A DNA stretch of 64,000 bases from positions 434,001 to 498,000 of the forward strand of contig NZ_CP077369.1 in NCBI RefSeq assembly GCF_019048525.1. The letters are read 5' to 3'. The position numbers were made by a program, and so were the translations under genes. Origin of the DNA: Acinetobacter lwoffii. Its GTDB lineage: Bacteria; Pseudomonadota; Gammaproteobacteria; Pseudomonadales; Moraxellaceae. This document shows, in pieces, positions 25,664 to 40,839 of this stretch. How positions within the stretch are numbered: the first letter of the stretch is position 1; each line of letters starts with the position of its first letter. Under the pieces are notes generated by a model. That model was not told the DNA's origin. It made no database searches and saw nothing but the letters and a program-made list of their open reading frames with translations.

Positions 25664-27292
25664 TTAACGAGGTACATGCTGCATTAGTTCTTCATAACTC
25701 ATTTCAGTTTTCTGAATAGTCTTTAAGCGTTGCAGCTGGTGCTTGGCTTCCGCCTCATATCCATTAAAAGCTAAAAGTTTGGCATATTTGATCAGGTTAT
25801 ATTTAGTCGGATAGCTCAAGACCATTTGTTCACCTTCCTGAATCTGTTCAACAGACGCTTTGCTATAAGGATTTAAACGAATCCAGCCAATGCGATGATT
25901 AAACTCAGTCAGCAAATAAATTGGTTTTTCATTAGTGATTTTTTCCGGCTGCTTTTCATAACGAATACTTTGTCCAAGTTTTGGTACCATCACTTCATAA
26001 TCACGATAAATCAGCACCAACAACAATGCGCCAAGTACAAAAGCACTGCGTAAATATAGTGGAGATAAAGTAATACCTTTCACTACCCGCTGTGACTGAA
26101 CCATGCCGATAATAAAACCTACAGGCAGCAAGAAGTAGGCATAGTTTTGTGGAAATTCCAGCATGGCATGTACGCTAAATGCACCGACCATTAAAATCCC
26201 CACAACCGATTCCACCGACTGGGTATGTTTATGCAGTTGGTAGCCCCAATAACCCAGATACGCCAAAAATGGCACGCCGAGTATCACACCATTCCAAAGT
26301 AAAAAGTCTAAAATAAAATTATGTGCGCTACGAATCCACACAGGGCCTTGCACAAATTCGCTAATCGTGACATACGCCACACTGGTTTGATGCCAACCAT
26401 AGCCCCACCAAGGTTGATGTTCAATCGCAGCGAGCATTTGCTGCCAAATGGCCAAGCGTGACATATCACCTGTGGCGCGTTGTACCACATCGCGAGATTG
26501 CACCGAGAGGTCTGCACTTTGTGAGAGCAATTGACTGAACGCAGGTGCGATAAAAATCAGCCCGATAAATGCGGCAAACCACAGTAAGCTATTGCGCCAT
26601 TTAATCCGCATCACGCCACGGTATTGTTGATAGCCCAAATAGGTCAAGAGACACAGCGATGCCAACCATGACGTCCGCGATTGACTTAGTACCACACCGA
26701 CCAAAATCATGGTAGCTGCAATCACAATCCACACGGTTTTAAGTTTTTGTTTTTCGTATAAATATAGGCATGCCATAAGCGACATCACCAAAAAGGTCGC
26801 CATGTTATTGGGTTGGGCGAAGTTGGCATAAGGGCGTTGTCCAATTTTAATATCCACCATCATTGGCAGGTATTGGTCGAGTGTCAGCCACTGGCAAATT
26901 GCCATGAGTGCAGTGATGCTACCCGCGCCCAACAATACATAACTAAAGCCTGCGAAGATGCGTTCACGTTCGCTGTTATTTTGCGTGAGGTTGTAGCCAA
27001 AAATGATTGCTAACCAAAAACTGAATATATACACGCTGCTGAGCAAGGCTTTGTCAAAGAAGTAGACTAAGCCAAAGCCCCACTGAATGAGTGGAACACT
27101 GCACAGTGCCAGTAAGGGCAGGCTAATTTTAGGTATCTGTAATTTTTCTTTAAACAGGCAGGCTGCAAGAGCAAACAAGGCAAAAAATGCGTAAAGTTCA
27201 CCTGTATAGGTGACCCATGGGCGGTAGTGAATGGGTAATAGCCATGCAAGGGAGATGAGGATGGCAGCCAAAAATAGCAATGCAGATTTCAT
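25664..27292 (-). CDS. pglL: PglL-type O-oligosaccharyltransferase (pilin glycosylation)
   Basis: A 542-residue inner-membrane enzyme with about eleven hydrophobic helices. Central signatures are the Wzy_C/PglL loop with QPNNMATF near residue 160, SQSRTSWLA near 203, and a periplasmic loop with WIRSAHNFILDFLLWNG around 320, whose His is the likely catalytic residue. A C-terminal soluble part (about 430-542) follows. Such enzymes transfer lipid-linked glycan to Ser/Thr of pilin or other exported proteins. The position after pilA and a TfpX/TfpZ gene marks it as the pilin-linked transferase of Acinetobacter (TfpO/PglL-ComP type) and not a WaaL ligase. Confidence 0.87.
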   Translation of the reverse strand: MKSALLFLAAILISLAWLLPIHYRPWVTYTGELYAFFALFALAACLFKEKLQIPKISLPLLALCSVPLIQWGFGLVYFFDKALLSSVYIFSFWLAIIFGYNLTQNNSERERIFAGFSYVLLGAGSITALMAICQWLTLDQYLPMMVDIKIGQRPYANFAQPNNMATFLVMSLMACLYLYEKQKLKTVWIVIAATMILVGVVLSQSRTSWLASLCLLTYLGYQQYRGVMRIKWRNSLLWFAAFIGLIFIAPAFSQLLSQSADLSVQSRDVVQRATGDMSRLAIWQQMLAAIEHQPWWGYGWHQTSVAYVTISEFVQGPVWIRSAHNFILDFLLWNGVILGVPFLAYLGYWGYQLHKHTQSVESVVGILMVGAFSVHAMLEFPQNYAYFLLPVGFIIGMVQSQRVVKGITLSPLYLRSAFVLGALLLVLIYRDYEVMVPKLGQSIRYEKQPEKITNEKPIYLLTEFNHRIGWIRLNPYSKASVEQIQEGEQMVLSYPTKYNLIKYAKLLAFNGYEAEAKHQLQRLKTIQKTEMSYEELMQHVPR

Positions 27293-27444
27293 AAGAAAAA
27301 CAGATCAAAAAACTGGCTCTATCTTATATTTTTTTAAGCAAGATGATAGTGCTTTGTATAGCAAATTTGATTGAAATTCTACCCGTTTTGAAGTGGGATA
27401 ATTGCATGGGGAATACTGAAATTCCCCATTTTAAATTTAAGCGA

Positions 27445-28179
27445 TTATTTCCACGGTCTGAGGTCGACGATTTTAACAACCTCAGCCTTTTCTTTGGTAA
27501 TTAATACTACCATATCTTCTGCATTGGCTTTTAAGGGTAGCCAAGCATTTGCTTTTGGATATTTGGCTAAAGTTTTTTCAACGTCTGCTTTTGAGTTGTA
27601 CTGTTCCAATTCTTTAAGTGGTAATGCACGTTGTTGGATTTGGGTTTTGGCTTGAGTCAGTTCCACATAGCGTTCTGGACGCTGTGCAATAGAAATACCC
27701 CCTAAAACTTCTGCAAACATTTCATCATTGCGTTGTTGTGTGTCTTTGGCAAATTCAGTTGCGACATATTGTGGCTTAAACCATGAAGGTTGTTGGAATT
27801 GTTGCTGTGCTTGCTGAATATTCGTATCAACCAATTCATTTTTTCTAACCAATTCAAAACGATCTACATTATAAACCAACCATGCAGGGCGACCTTGTTC
27901 AATACTAAATACCCCATAACATAAAGCCGCGATTTGAATAAGAATAATGACACTGAGGTCAAATTTAAGTGTTTTTTTACCTTCTTTATAGACCAATAAA
28001 CCTAAAAGTGGCCCTAAAATTACATCTATAATCAATAACATTAAAAAGATATGGGTCACACCAACTGCTGTAGCGAGCGGCGATGGATACCAAATAAAAA
28101 ACACCAATCCAATCACCAATAAAGCGACTAAAAATGAGAGCAATAAATGGCTGAGGAAAAAATTTAGGCGTTTGGACAT
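27445..28179 (-). CDS. tfpZ: TfpX/TfpZ-family type IV pilin accessory protein
   Basis: A 244-residue protein with three or four hydrophobic segments in its first half: residues 8-30, 36-63 (HIFLMLLIIDVILGPLLG) and 73-92. A charged soluble C-terminal half follows. The arrangement fits the TfpX/TfpZ family described next to Pseudomonas pilA alleles, where these proteins modulate assembly or modification of their cognate pilin. It sits between pilA and pglL on the same strand. The molecular mechanism is unknown. Confidence 0.82.
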   Translation of the reverse strand: MSKRLNFFLSHLLLSFLVALLVIGLVFFIWYPSPLATAVGVTHIFLMLLIIDVILGPLLGLLVYKEGKKTLKFDLSVIILIQIAALCYGVFSIEQGRPAWLVYNVDRFELVRKNELVDTNIQQAQQQFQQPSWFKPQYVATEFAKDTQQRNDEMFAEVLGGISIAQRPERYVELTQAKTQIQQRALPLKELEQYNSKADVEKTLAKYPKANAWLPLKANAEDMVVLITKEKAEVVKIVDLRPWK

Positions 28180-28247
28180 ATTTGAGAAAACTACGTTTTT
28201 TTGATTGATAAAATAATTATATTCATTTTTATTTTTTCCAAAGAGAA

Positions 28248-28273
28248 ACCGTGCTTTCCGAAGAAAGCACGGT
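28248..28273 (-). terminator. Hairpin after pilA, likely partial terminator
   Basis: An 11-bp stem ACCGTGCTTTC/GAAAGCACGGT is closed, on the minus strand, by UUCG, an exceptionally stable tetraloop. The following T-run is broken (TTTCTCTTT). It probably ends or protects most pilA transcripts while letting some reach tfpZ and pglL. On the + strand it is followed by five T, but no gene reads in that direction. Confidence 0.7.
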
Positions 28274-28293
28274 TTTTATAGACTAAAACTACA

Positions 28294-28824
28294 TTATTTT
28301 TTTACTCGGCAGTTAGATGGTACATATTTAAAATCTTTAGCATCAGCTACAGCACAACCCCAAACAATTGGTTGACCTGGTGAAATTGCAGCAGTTGGTA
28401 ATGCACCATTGGCAATAGTACCGCTACCTGGTTGTAGATAAACCTTATCACCAGTCATGGCACCTGCAACTTGACCAGCATAAGTAATCGTGATTAAGCC
28501 TTCGCCTGCTGCTGGAGCTGCAACATTTGCAACTGCAGCAATTGCAATTGAAGCAACATTTTCAGTGGCAGTAAATTCAAATCCGTATGAACCATTTGCT
28601 GCTGCGCCAGTACCTGTATAAGCTGCAACAGGACCAGAACTGCGTGAAGACAATGTTTCAGCAACTGCTGTCTTGGCAGCAGCAGCCAAAGATAAACCTT
28701 CAGTTACTTTTGCACGAATAGTGTAGCTTTGATAAGCAGGAATCGCAATTGCAGCCAAAATACCAATGATCGCTACAACGATCATCAATTCGATAAGGGT
28801 AAAACCTTTTTGCATCGTATTCAT
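28294..28824 (-). CDS. pilA: Major type IV pilin PilA/ComP-like
   Basis: A 176-residue prepilin. The leader MNTMQKG is followed by [24 protein letters not shown] with Glu+5, cut and methylated by PilD. The globular part is rich in Ala and Gly, with a C-terminal disulfide loop between Cys in WGCAVA and SNC. The start at 28824 is chosen because GGAGAATGTTT precedes it. A sigma-54 promoter lies 62 bp upstream and the glycosylation genes follow. The glycosylated residue cannot be named; no terminal Ser of the TfpO type is present. Confidence 0.93.
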   Translation of the reverse strand: MNTMQKGFTLIELMIVVAIIGILAAIAIPAYQSYTIRAKVTEGLSLAAAAKTAVAETLSSRSSGPVAAYTGTGAAANGSYGFEFTATENVASIAIAAVANVAAPAAGEGLITITYAGQVAGAMTGDKVYLQPGSGTIANGALPTAAISPGQPIVWGCAVADAKDFKYVPSNCRVKK

Positions 28825-28885
28825 AAACATTCTCCACAAATGTTTGTTAATTTAATTATAAGCTTTGTAAGCTATTTTATACTTA

Positions 28886-28900
28886 GCACTAAATGTGCCA
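28886..28900 (-). promoter_or_regulatory. Sigma-54 (RpoN) promoter of pilA
   Basis: On the minus strand TGGCACATTTAGTGC has the invariant GG and GC of -24/-12 promoters at the exact 10-bp spacing. Transcription would start near 28874, about 50 nt before the pilin ATG. This is the usual PilS/PilR-controlled arrangement. Confidence 0.85.
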
Positions 28901-28992
28901 ACTTTTATTATAGACAATTTACACAGAAAAACAGCACCTTACACATAAAAAATTTAGAACTTTTAATTTAACTGTGTATTTTTGTTAAAAAG

Positions 28993-29007
28993 TGACAATA
29001 ATTGTCA
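28993..29007. promoter_or_regulatory. Palindrome upstream of the pilA promoter, possible PilR enhancer site
   Basis: The perfect 15-bp palindrome TGACAAT-A-ATTGTCA lies about 120-135 bp upstream of the predicted pilA start. This is the distance range of enhancer-binding sites for sigma-54 activators. GTGTC-like motifs recur further upstream (29053-29057 and near 29184). Confidence 0.45.
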
Positions 29008-29290
29008 GACCAAAAACTTGAGTTTAACAAATTTTGTCATTTTTAGAGAACTGTGTCACATTTTAAATTTTTACATCATCTGCTTTTACGTATTTGATTT
29101 ATATTTCAGCAAATTTAAGCTCTGTGCTATGGATATCTTTGTACTTTGTACTTCTCTGCTTTAGACAAAGTAAGCTATCTATGACACATAGCGAAGAATT
29201 GTAAAATCTCAAAAGTAAAGGTTTTATAGCAAAAATCATGACCAAGCTCTCTCCTATCTTTCAAAGAGAGGGACATTGATTGACAAAAAT
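29008..29290. other. AT-rich intergenic region between pilA and the TPM gene
   Basis: No credible gene is seen. Apart from the palindrome and scattered GTGTC motifs already noted, nothing recognisable is present. Confidence 0.5.
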
Positions 29291-29851
29291 CTATCCTAAA
29301 ATAATCGGCGCATTGCCCAATTCATTTTGCTGATCTAGCAACTGACGGTCATAAAAACCATCCAAAATTTCACCAATTTCTTGTACGCCTGTGATTACTG
29401 CTTGCCGAAACTGCTGCTGTGCCAACCCCTGCACTATATGCGCACAGACTTCATCCCACACCTGTTGCGTGGTCGCTGTTTTAATGCCACGGTCAATCAC
29501 AATTTCCACTTTGCGCTCACACAAATTCAGGTACAGCAAAACCCCGCTGTTCAGTTCAGTATCCCAAACACCCAATTCTGCAAATAATTGGCGCGCACGG
29601 GTATGCGTATCTACCGCATACGCCAAACGCGAGGGTAAACAGCCTTCAATCACCACCTGAATTTCTCCCACATGCCCATGTTCAGCAGCAGTCACTGCTT
29701 CTGCAATGGCATGTTGGTCCTGCGCATTAAAAAAACGTTTGGTGGCAGGTAAAAAAAAGAAATGCTTCAGCCAGCGCTTAACACTCGGACGGGCTACAAT
29801 GCCCATTTTTGGTTGAGTAATAATTTCTGTTGTATCTGTTGTAGTTACCAT
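29291..29851 (-). CDS. TPM-domain protein without signal peptide
   Basis: A 186-residue protein. After a basic N-terminal stretch with LKHFFFLPATKRFF, a TPM fold (about residues 40-165) follows, recognisable by HVGEIQVVIEG, the ARQLFAELGVWDTE block and LLYLNLCERKVEIVIDRGI. This family is often named DUF TPM/TLP18.3-Psb32-MOLO-1; some members have phosphatase activity, but the bacterial role is unclear. It overlaps the preceding TPM gene by 7 bp, and both follow a lemA gene, so the three likely work together at the membrane. Confidence 0.78.
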   Translation of the reverse strand: MVTTTDTTEIITQPKMGIVARPSVKRWLKHFFFLPATKRFFNAQDQHAIAEAVTAAEHGHVGEIQVVIEGCLPSRLAYAVDTHTRARQLFAELGVWDTELNSGVLLYLNLCERKVEIVIDRGIKTATTQQVWDEVCAHIVQGLAQQQFRQAVITGVQEIGEILDGFYDRQLLDQQNELGNAPIILG

Positions 29852-30948
29852 GATCCTGATGCTCCTCCCCCACCAAAGCCACCGCCGCCGCCGCTATAGC
29901 CACCGCCACCAAAACCACCACCGCCCCGTCCGCCACCACGACCTGCAGAGGACAAGAAAAGTTGGAAAATGGTCTGTGCAATGGCAGTGATGAGTAAAAA
30001 GAAAATTCCCGCGCCAATCATTAAACTGGTGATTAAGCCTGCACCATTGACCAAACCTGCCACTGTACCTGCCACGGCAGCGGTTGAAGCACTTAAGCGT
30101 TTTCCGACAATCAGTGAGCCAATTACCCCTGCAATTAAAATAAATAAAGCGCTGCTCAAGGTTTTTTCACGCGCCTGTTGTTCTTGCAGCGCTTGTTCCT
30201 GACGCTGTTTCAGTTCTTGCGCCGCCTGTGCAGCAACTTCGGGGTCTAAGCTTAAAATCCGTTCGATTTCTGCCAAGCCTGCGTCAATGCCTTGAGCATA
30301 TTGCGCTTGTTTAAAATACGGGGTAATGCGCTGGTTAATAATACGGCTCACTACAATATCAGGCAGTACACCCTCTAAACCATAACCTGTTAAAATTTGA
30401 ATACGGCGGTCATTGACTGCAATTGCCATCAACACACCATTATCTTGCTTGGCAGAACCGAGCTGCCATTGTTCTGCGACCCGCATGGCAAAATCAAAAA
30501 TATCTTCCTGCCCTGTGGTCGGTACAATCACCACCCCAATTTGTGCTTTGGCTTGTTGATGTAAATTTAAAATCCGCTGGCTGATTTGCTGTTTTTCTGC
30601 AGCAGTGAGCAAATTGGCTTGATCGACTACGGGCTGATGCAATGTCGGCAAAGCACGGATGGACTCACCCTCTGCCATATCATTGGCAATTTGCGGTTGC
30701 TGAACGGGTGTTTCTATAGGTGCTTGCTGAGTGCTCGATGTAGGCTGGCGTGAATTCGCAAGATCAGGGATAGGGTTTGCATTTTGAGGATGCTGTTGCT
30801 GCACAATTTTACCTAGCACCACAGCTTCGGCGGTTTCATCAGTTGCAGTGGCAACTTCACTATATGCCAAGCAGCTGAAACACATAACTGCCATGAGCAG
30901 CAGCATCTGCATTAGATTTATACAGGTCTTGCTGTGCGATTGCAGCAT
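29845..30948 (-). CDS. TPM-domain membrane protein, YgcG type, with Gly-rich tail
   Basis: A 367-residue protein. A signal-like hydrophobic segment near residues 13-29 leads into a low-complexity Gln/Pro linker, then the TPM domain (about 105-235) with QIGVVIVPTTG and GVLMAIAVNDRRIQILTGYG. Two hydrophobic segments (about 265-285 and 305-335) follow. The C-terminus is almost pure Gly with Arg/Phe/Tyr, as in YgcG proteins. The domain should face the periplasm. It follows lemA by 19 bp. Confidence 0.85.
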   Translation of the reverse strand: MLQSHSKTCINLMQMLLLMAVMCFSCLAYSEVATATDETAEAVVLGKIVQQQHPQNANPIPDLANSRQPTSSTQQAPIETPVQQPQIANDMAEGESIRALPTLHQPVVDQANLLTAAEKQQISQRILNLHQQAKAQIGVVIVPTTGQEDIFDFAMRVAEQWQLGSAKQDNGVLMAIAVNDRRIQILTGYGLEGVLPDIVVSRIINQRITPYFKQAQYAQGIDAGLAEIERILSLDPEVAAQAAQELKQRQEQALQEQQAREKTLSSALFILIAGVIGSLIVGKRLSASTAAVAGTVAGLVNGAGLITSLMIGAGIFFLLITAIAQTIFQLFLSSAGRGGGRGGGGFGGGGYSGGGGGFGGGGASGSW

Positions 30949-30967
30949 CCAGACATCCTCCTAGGCG

Positions 30968-31558
30968 TTATTCAAACGAAACTTTAGGTGCAGTTTGTGC
31001 GCTTTGCTCGGCACTGAAGTTTGGTTTGGTGTCCATGCCAATCACTTTGGCGGTCATCACTTGCGGGAACTGGCGTGCATAGCTGTTAAAGTCTTGCACT
31101 GTACTGATGTAACGGTTACGTGCCACGGCAATACGGTTTTCTGTGCCTTCTAGTTGTACTTGTAAATCACGGAATTGCTCATTGGCTTTTAAGTCTGGAT
31201 AATTTTCAGACACCGCAATTAAACGTGATAAGGCACTGGTCATTTGCGCCTGTGCTTCCTGATATTTCTGGAATAACGCAGGGTCTTCCAATACCGACTT
31301 ATCCACTTTTAAGCCTGCGACATTGGCACGTGCCTGAGTGACTTCAGTCAAGACTTGTTCTTCATGTTTGGCATAGCCTTTGACCACATTCACCAAGTTT
31401 GGCACTAAGTCAGCACGGCGTTGATATTGGTTTTGGACTTCTGACCAAGAAGCAGTCACGGCTTCATCTTTCACTTGTAAGGTGTTATAACCACAGCCGC
31501 TTAATGTCAAAGTACTGCTTAAAGCCACTGCGAGTAGGGTTTTTTTTGTGAAATTCAT
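30968..31558 (-). CDS. lemA: LemA family lipoprotein
   Basis: A 196-residue protein with a lipobox LSGCG ending at Cys22. A LemA four-helix domain follows, recognisable from RRADLVPNLVNVVKGYAKHE near residue 50, ISENYPDLKAN-like AVSENYPDLKAN near 140, and NRIAVARNRYISTVQDFNSY. LemA proteins recur next to TPM-domain genes across bacteria; the biochemical role is not established. It is first in a three-gene unit. Confidence 0.9.
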   Translation of the reverse strand: MNFTKKTLLAVALSSTLTLSGCGYNTLQVKDEAVTASWSEVQNQYQRRADLVPNLVNVVKGYAKHEEQVLTEVTQARANVAGLKVDKSVLEDPALFQKYQEAQAQMTSALSRLIAVSENYPDLKANEQFRDLQVQLEGTENRIAVARNRYISTVQDFNSYARQFPQVMTAKVIGMDTKPNFSAEQSAQTAPKVSFE

Positions 31559-31790
31559 ACATTAACCTCTAAATTTTCTTTGTATTTGTTTGAAATGATA
31601 TCATTCTAACGTGAAATTCTGACCTGTTTGTGTATTTTGTTTAATCGAGCGAATCACCAAACTGTTTACATCAAACAATAACCTTGCACAGTAGATTAAA
31701 TTGATATTGCGGTTTCTGCGCTTAGGCCATATAAGGCTCATGGATGGCAATATATTCCACAAGAAGATGAGCTGGATAAAATATCCAATA

Positions 31791-31824
31791 AAAAAGGACT
31801 GAATTCCTTAAAACTCAGCCCTTT
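31791..31824 (-). terminator. Intrinsic terminator of gltBD
   Basis: On the minus strand AGGGCTGA/TCAGTCCT (one G:U pair) is followed by six T, about 25 bp after the gltD stop. Confidence 0.75.
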
Positions 31825-31849
31825 CAAGATCTAAGCAAAACAAACTCGT

Positions 31850-37826
<5,977 letters not shown>

Positions 37827-38269
37827 AGCGTACCCTTCTTTCACTAAGCCTCAACAGGCTATTAAACAATCTAAACTTTTCTCTGCGCTAGCGTCTAATG
37901 GACTTTCGAAGACTGTATTGGTAGAGCAAAAGCATTTTTCTTTATTTCTTCAGACTAGTCCTTTTTTAGACTAAATGCATAACAAATAAAGTTTATTCTG
38001 CTCATGAATAACATAAAAATCTGGAATAAATATGACATTCATACGGTGTCATCGAATCATTTTTCGCGCCAAAACAGGGAGATTAATTCAATTCATGCAC
38101 CAATAAAGCAAATTCCATGCCAACAAACAGCGCATAAATTAAAACAATACAGATGACAAAGATTTAGCGCAGAACAGCACTCTAAGGGTTAATTTTAATG
38201 TGCATTTTTTGCACCAAAAGCGCTCATTTTTAATTCTGTAATTTTTTGGATGCGCTATTTTAGACCGGA
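37827..38269. other. Intergenic region upstream of gltB
   Basis: About 440 bp without a credible gene, between the end of the aroB/SPOR gene unit and gltB. It should contain the gltB promoter. No operator or conserved leader was recognised. Confidence 0.45.
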
Positions 38270-39148
38270 CTAATTAAATGGATCACTAATCTCATTATTT
38301 TGAGGACGAGGATTACTGCCCTGAGCAGGTCGATTATTGTTATTTTGCGGTTGAGGCGTGCCTTCTACAGCACTTTCAGATTTCTGTACATCGACCACAT
38401 TTCCCGATGAATCACGGCGCACAATGGTGGTACTGGTAGTCGCAGCATCAGAGCTACGCGGCTTGGACTCAGTCTGGGTTTGCTGCTGTCTAAGTCGCAC
38501 CGATTCATCTACTTTCGGCAAAGGCACATTTTTCAAACGAATTTCGTAAAGCTTTTGATTACTGGCCAATTCCTCTGAACCCAGATTATTGACCAGACTG
38601 ACATATTGCTGCATTGCTACAACTTCAGGCTTGACTGAGGCCGGTAAATTTAACTTCAGTGTAGATAAAGCCTGATTGGCTTGCGCCGCCGTCTTATATT
38701 GACCATATAACAATACATATTGTTCTGGCTGATTTTCACCCGAGATTCTTAAATAAATAAAAGGTTTACGATCGGACTGTTTTTTAAGAAAACTTTTTAA
38801 AATGGCTTCATTTGTCACACGAAATAATTCAATGGCGTGCTGGTTTTTCGCTTCATTGACAAATTTGGTACCACGGAATTCCGGCTCATGACTGGCATTC
38901 ACGACGGTACGCGTATTTAGGTCCAGTGGTTTCACTTCCTGAAAAAGTGCACCAAGATGGATCATTGTGGCGACTTTTTCTGGTTGAATCTGCAACTGAA
39001 CTTCAGTTTCAGGCTTTTTTTCAATTTCGACGACATCATCTGAATCAGTCACCGCCCAAAAAACTAAGGCAGCAAATAGGCAGCATACACCACAGACCAG
39101 CCAGAAATAATGCTGAATCTTTTGCCAAGGAGTATGTAATGCTGCCAT
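38270..39148 (-). CDS. SPOR-domain inner-membrane protein, DamX-like
   Basis: A 292-residue protein. A short cytoplasmic N-terminus is followed by one membrane helix (about residues 14-33) and a periplasmic part. Residues about 100-205 look like a SPOR-type fold (FIYLRISGENQPEQYVLLYG with an ANQALSTLKLNLP helix), which binds denuded glycan strands at the septum. The C-terminus is low-complexity, rich in Gln/Asn/Pro. Position directly after aroB matches damX of enteric bacteria. The call rests on this synteny plus the domain; sequence match is modest. Confidence 0.7.
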   Translation of the reverse strand: MAALHTPWQKIQHYFWLVCGVCCLFAALVFWAVTDSDDVVEIEKKPETEVQLQIQPEKVATMIHLGALFQEVKPLDLNTRTVVNASHEPEFRGTKFVNEAKNQHAIELFRVTNEAILKSFLKKQSDRKPFIYLRISGENQPEQYVLLYGQYKTAAQANQALSTLKLNLPASVKPEVVAMQQYVSLVNNLGSEELASNQKLYEIRLKNVPLPKVDESVRLRQQQTQTESKPRSSDAATTSTTIVRRDSSGNVVDVQKSESAVEGTPQPQNNNNRPAQGSNPRPQNNEISDPFN

Positions 39149-39158
39149 AAAACTAAAC

Positions 39159-40238
39159 CTATGCCTGACTGGCTAAAATTGCCTGTTTCATTAACTCGAG
39201 ATCAAAGTCTCGGGTAATCACTGCTTCGCCTAATTGCTTTAATAACACCAGACGCAATTGTCCATTTAAGACTTTTTTGTCATGGGCCATATAGGCCAGA
39301 AAATCATCCAGAGGGATTTTAGGACAAACCACAGGAAGTTTGGCACGAGAAATGATTTTTTTTGTACGTTCTAAATCCTCTTGAGAAATCCAGCCCATAC
39401 GCTGTGACAGATCCGCAGCCATCACCATACCGGTGGCAACAGCCTCGCCATGTAGCCAGACACCATACCCCATGTAGGATTCAATCGCATGACCAAAGGT
39501 ATGACCTAAATTGAGTAAAGCACGTTCCCCTTGCTCTTTCTCATCATTGGCTACGATCCGCGCCTTATGCGCACAGGAACGGTAAACGGCTTCAGCCAAT
39601 AATTTCTCATCACGAGCGGCCAGAGCATCCATATTCTCTTCCAGCCAGACCAGAAATGCTTCATCACCGAGCAGCGCATATTTAATCACTTCAGCCAAAC
39701 CTGCTGAAAGCTCTCGATCAGGCAAAGTAGAAAGCTGCGACATATCCGCCAGTACCACTTGAGGTTGCTGGAAAGCGCCAATCATGTTTTTACCCAGTGG
39801 GTGATTAATCCCGGTTTTTCCACCAACACTTGAATCTACTTGCGACAGCAAAGTCGTCGGTACTTGGATAAAGTATACACCGCGCTGGAAACAGGCAGAA
39901 GCAAACCCGGCCATATCTCCAATCACACCACCACCCAGCGCAAGCACAGTACAGTCCCTGTTAAAACCGGCTTCAAGCAGTGCATCAAAAATCAGATTCA
40001 GATGCGGACTATCCTTATATTTTTCACCATCAGGCAAAATACAGGTCGCAACACGTTTGTTCAGAGCTTCAATTGCAGTTTGATAACGCTGCAAATAAAG
40101 TGGTGCAACCGTAGTATTGCTCACAATCATTACTTGCTTGCCATGAATATAGGGTGCCAATAAGGCCTGTGGATCCAGATCGCTCCCGATAAAAATAGGG
40201 TAACGACGTTCTCCGAGTTCTACATATAAGGTTTGCAT
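39159..40238 (-). CDS. aroB: 3-dehydroquinate synthase
   Basis: AroB converts DAHP to 3-dehydroquinate in the shikimate pathway, using NAD+ and a divalent metal. The 359-residue protein has [15 protein letters not shown] near residue 100, [21 protein letters not shown] near 127, and metal-binding His in [11 protein letters not shown] (about 244-254) and [11 protein letters not shown]. It follows aroK by 28 bp. Confidence 0.97.
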   Translation of the reverse strand: MQTLYVELGERRYPIFIGSDLDPQALLAPYIHGKQVMIVSNTTVAPLYLQRYQTAIEALNKRVATCILPDGEKYKDSPHLNLIFDALLEAGFNRDCTVLALGGGVIGDMAGFASACFQRGVYFIQVPTTLLSQVDSSVGGKTGINHPLGKNMIGAFQQPQVVLADMSQLSTLPDRELSAGLAEVIKYALLGDEAFLVWLEENMDALAARDEKLLAEAVYRSCAHKARIVANDEKEQGERALLNLGHTFGHAIESYMGYGVWLHGEAVATGMVMAADLSQRMGWISQEDLERTKKIISRAKLPVVCPKIPLDDFLAYMAHDKKVLNGQLRLVLLKQLGEAVITRDFDLELMKQAILASQA

Positions 40239-40266
40239 GCTTGATTAACCACTTTATTCAATGAAC

Positions 40267-40833
40267 TTAGTTTTTAGAAGTAATGAGATTGAGAATCCGC
40301 TGCGCCAGATCTCGTGCAGCACCCTGATTGGTCTCAATAATATGATGCGCCACTTCCCGATACAAGGGATCACGGACTGCCAATAAATCCCGTAACTTTT
40401 GTTCCGGATTTTCGACTTGAAGGAGGGGACGGTTTTTATCGCGATAGGTACGTTGCAGTTGAATTTCAACCGGGGTATAGAGATAAACGACGATTCCGCG
40501 CTGTTTCAGATAGTCCCGGTTTAAAACCTGAGTAATTGCACCACCACCAGTGGCTAAAACCAGATGGGGACGTGAGGTAAGTTCATTAATCACAGCCGTT
40601 TCACGGTCACGGAAACCCTGCTCCCCTTCTTTTTCAAAAATCCAGGGAATGGTCGCACCTGTTTTACGTTCAATTTCATGATCACTGTCTAGAAATTCGC
40701 GTCCTAACAATTCTGCGAGATGTCGTCCTACTGTTGTTTTACCGGCCCCCATCGGCCCTACCAAATAAATATTTGGTAGGGTTTCAAACTCTTTGCTTGG
40801 CAAGGAGTCACCTATTCGTTTTGTTAAATTCAA
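40267..40833 (-). CDS. aroK: Shikimate kinase
   Basis: A 188-residue enzyme phosphorylating shikimate at O3. The P-loop is GPMGAGKTTVG at about residues 26-36; shikimate-binding DSDHEIER is near 50 and ATGGGAI near 95; the lid carries RTYRDKNRPLL. The N-terminus is about 15 residues longer than the enteric enzyme. It starts 6 bp after the pilQ stop, the conserved pilQ-aroK-aroB order. Confidence 0.96.
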   Translation of the reverse strand: MNLTKRIGDSLPSKEFETLPNIYLVGPMGAGKTTVGRHLAELLGREFLDSDHEIERKTGATIPWIFEKEGEQGFRDRETAVINELTSRPHLVLATGGGAITQVLNRDYLKQRGIVVYLYTPVEIQLQRTYRDKNRPLLQVENPEQKLRDLLAVRDPLYREVAHHIIETNQGAARDLAQRILNLITSKN

Positions 40834-40839
40834 AATATA

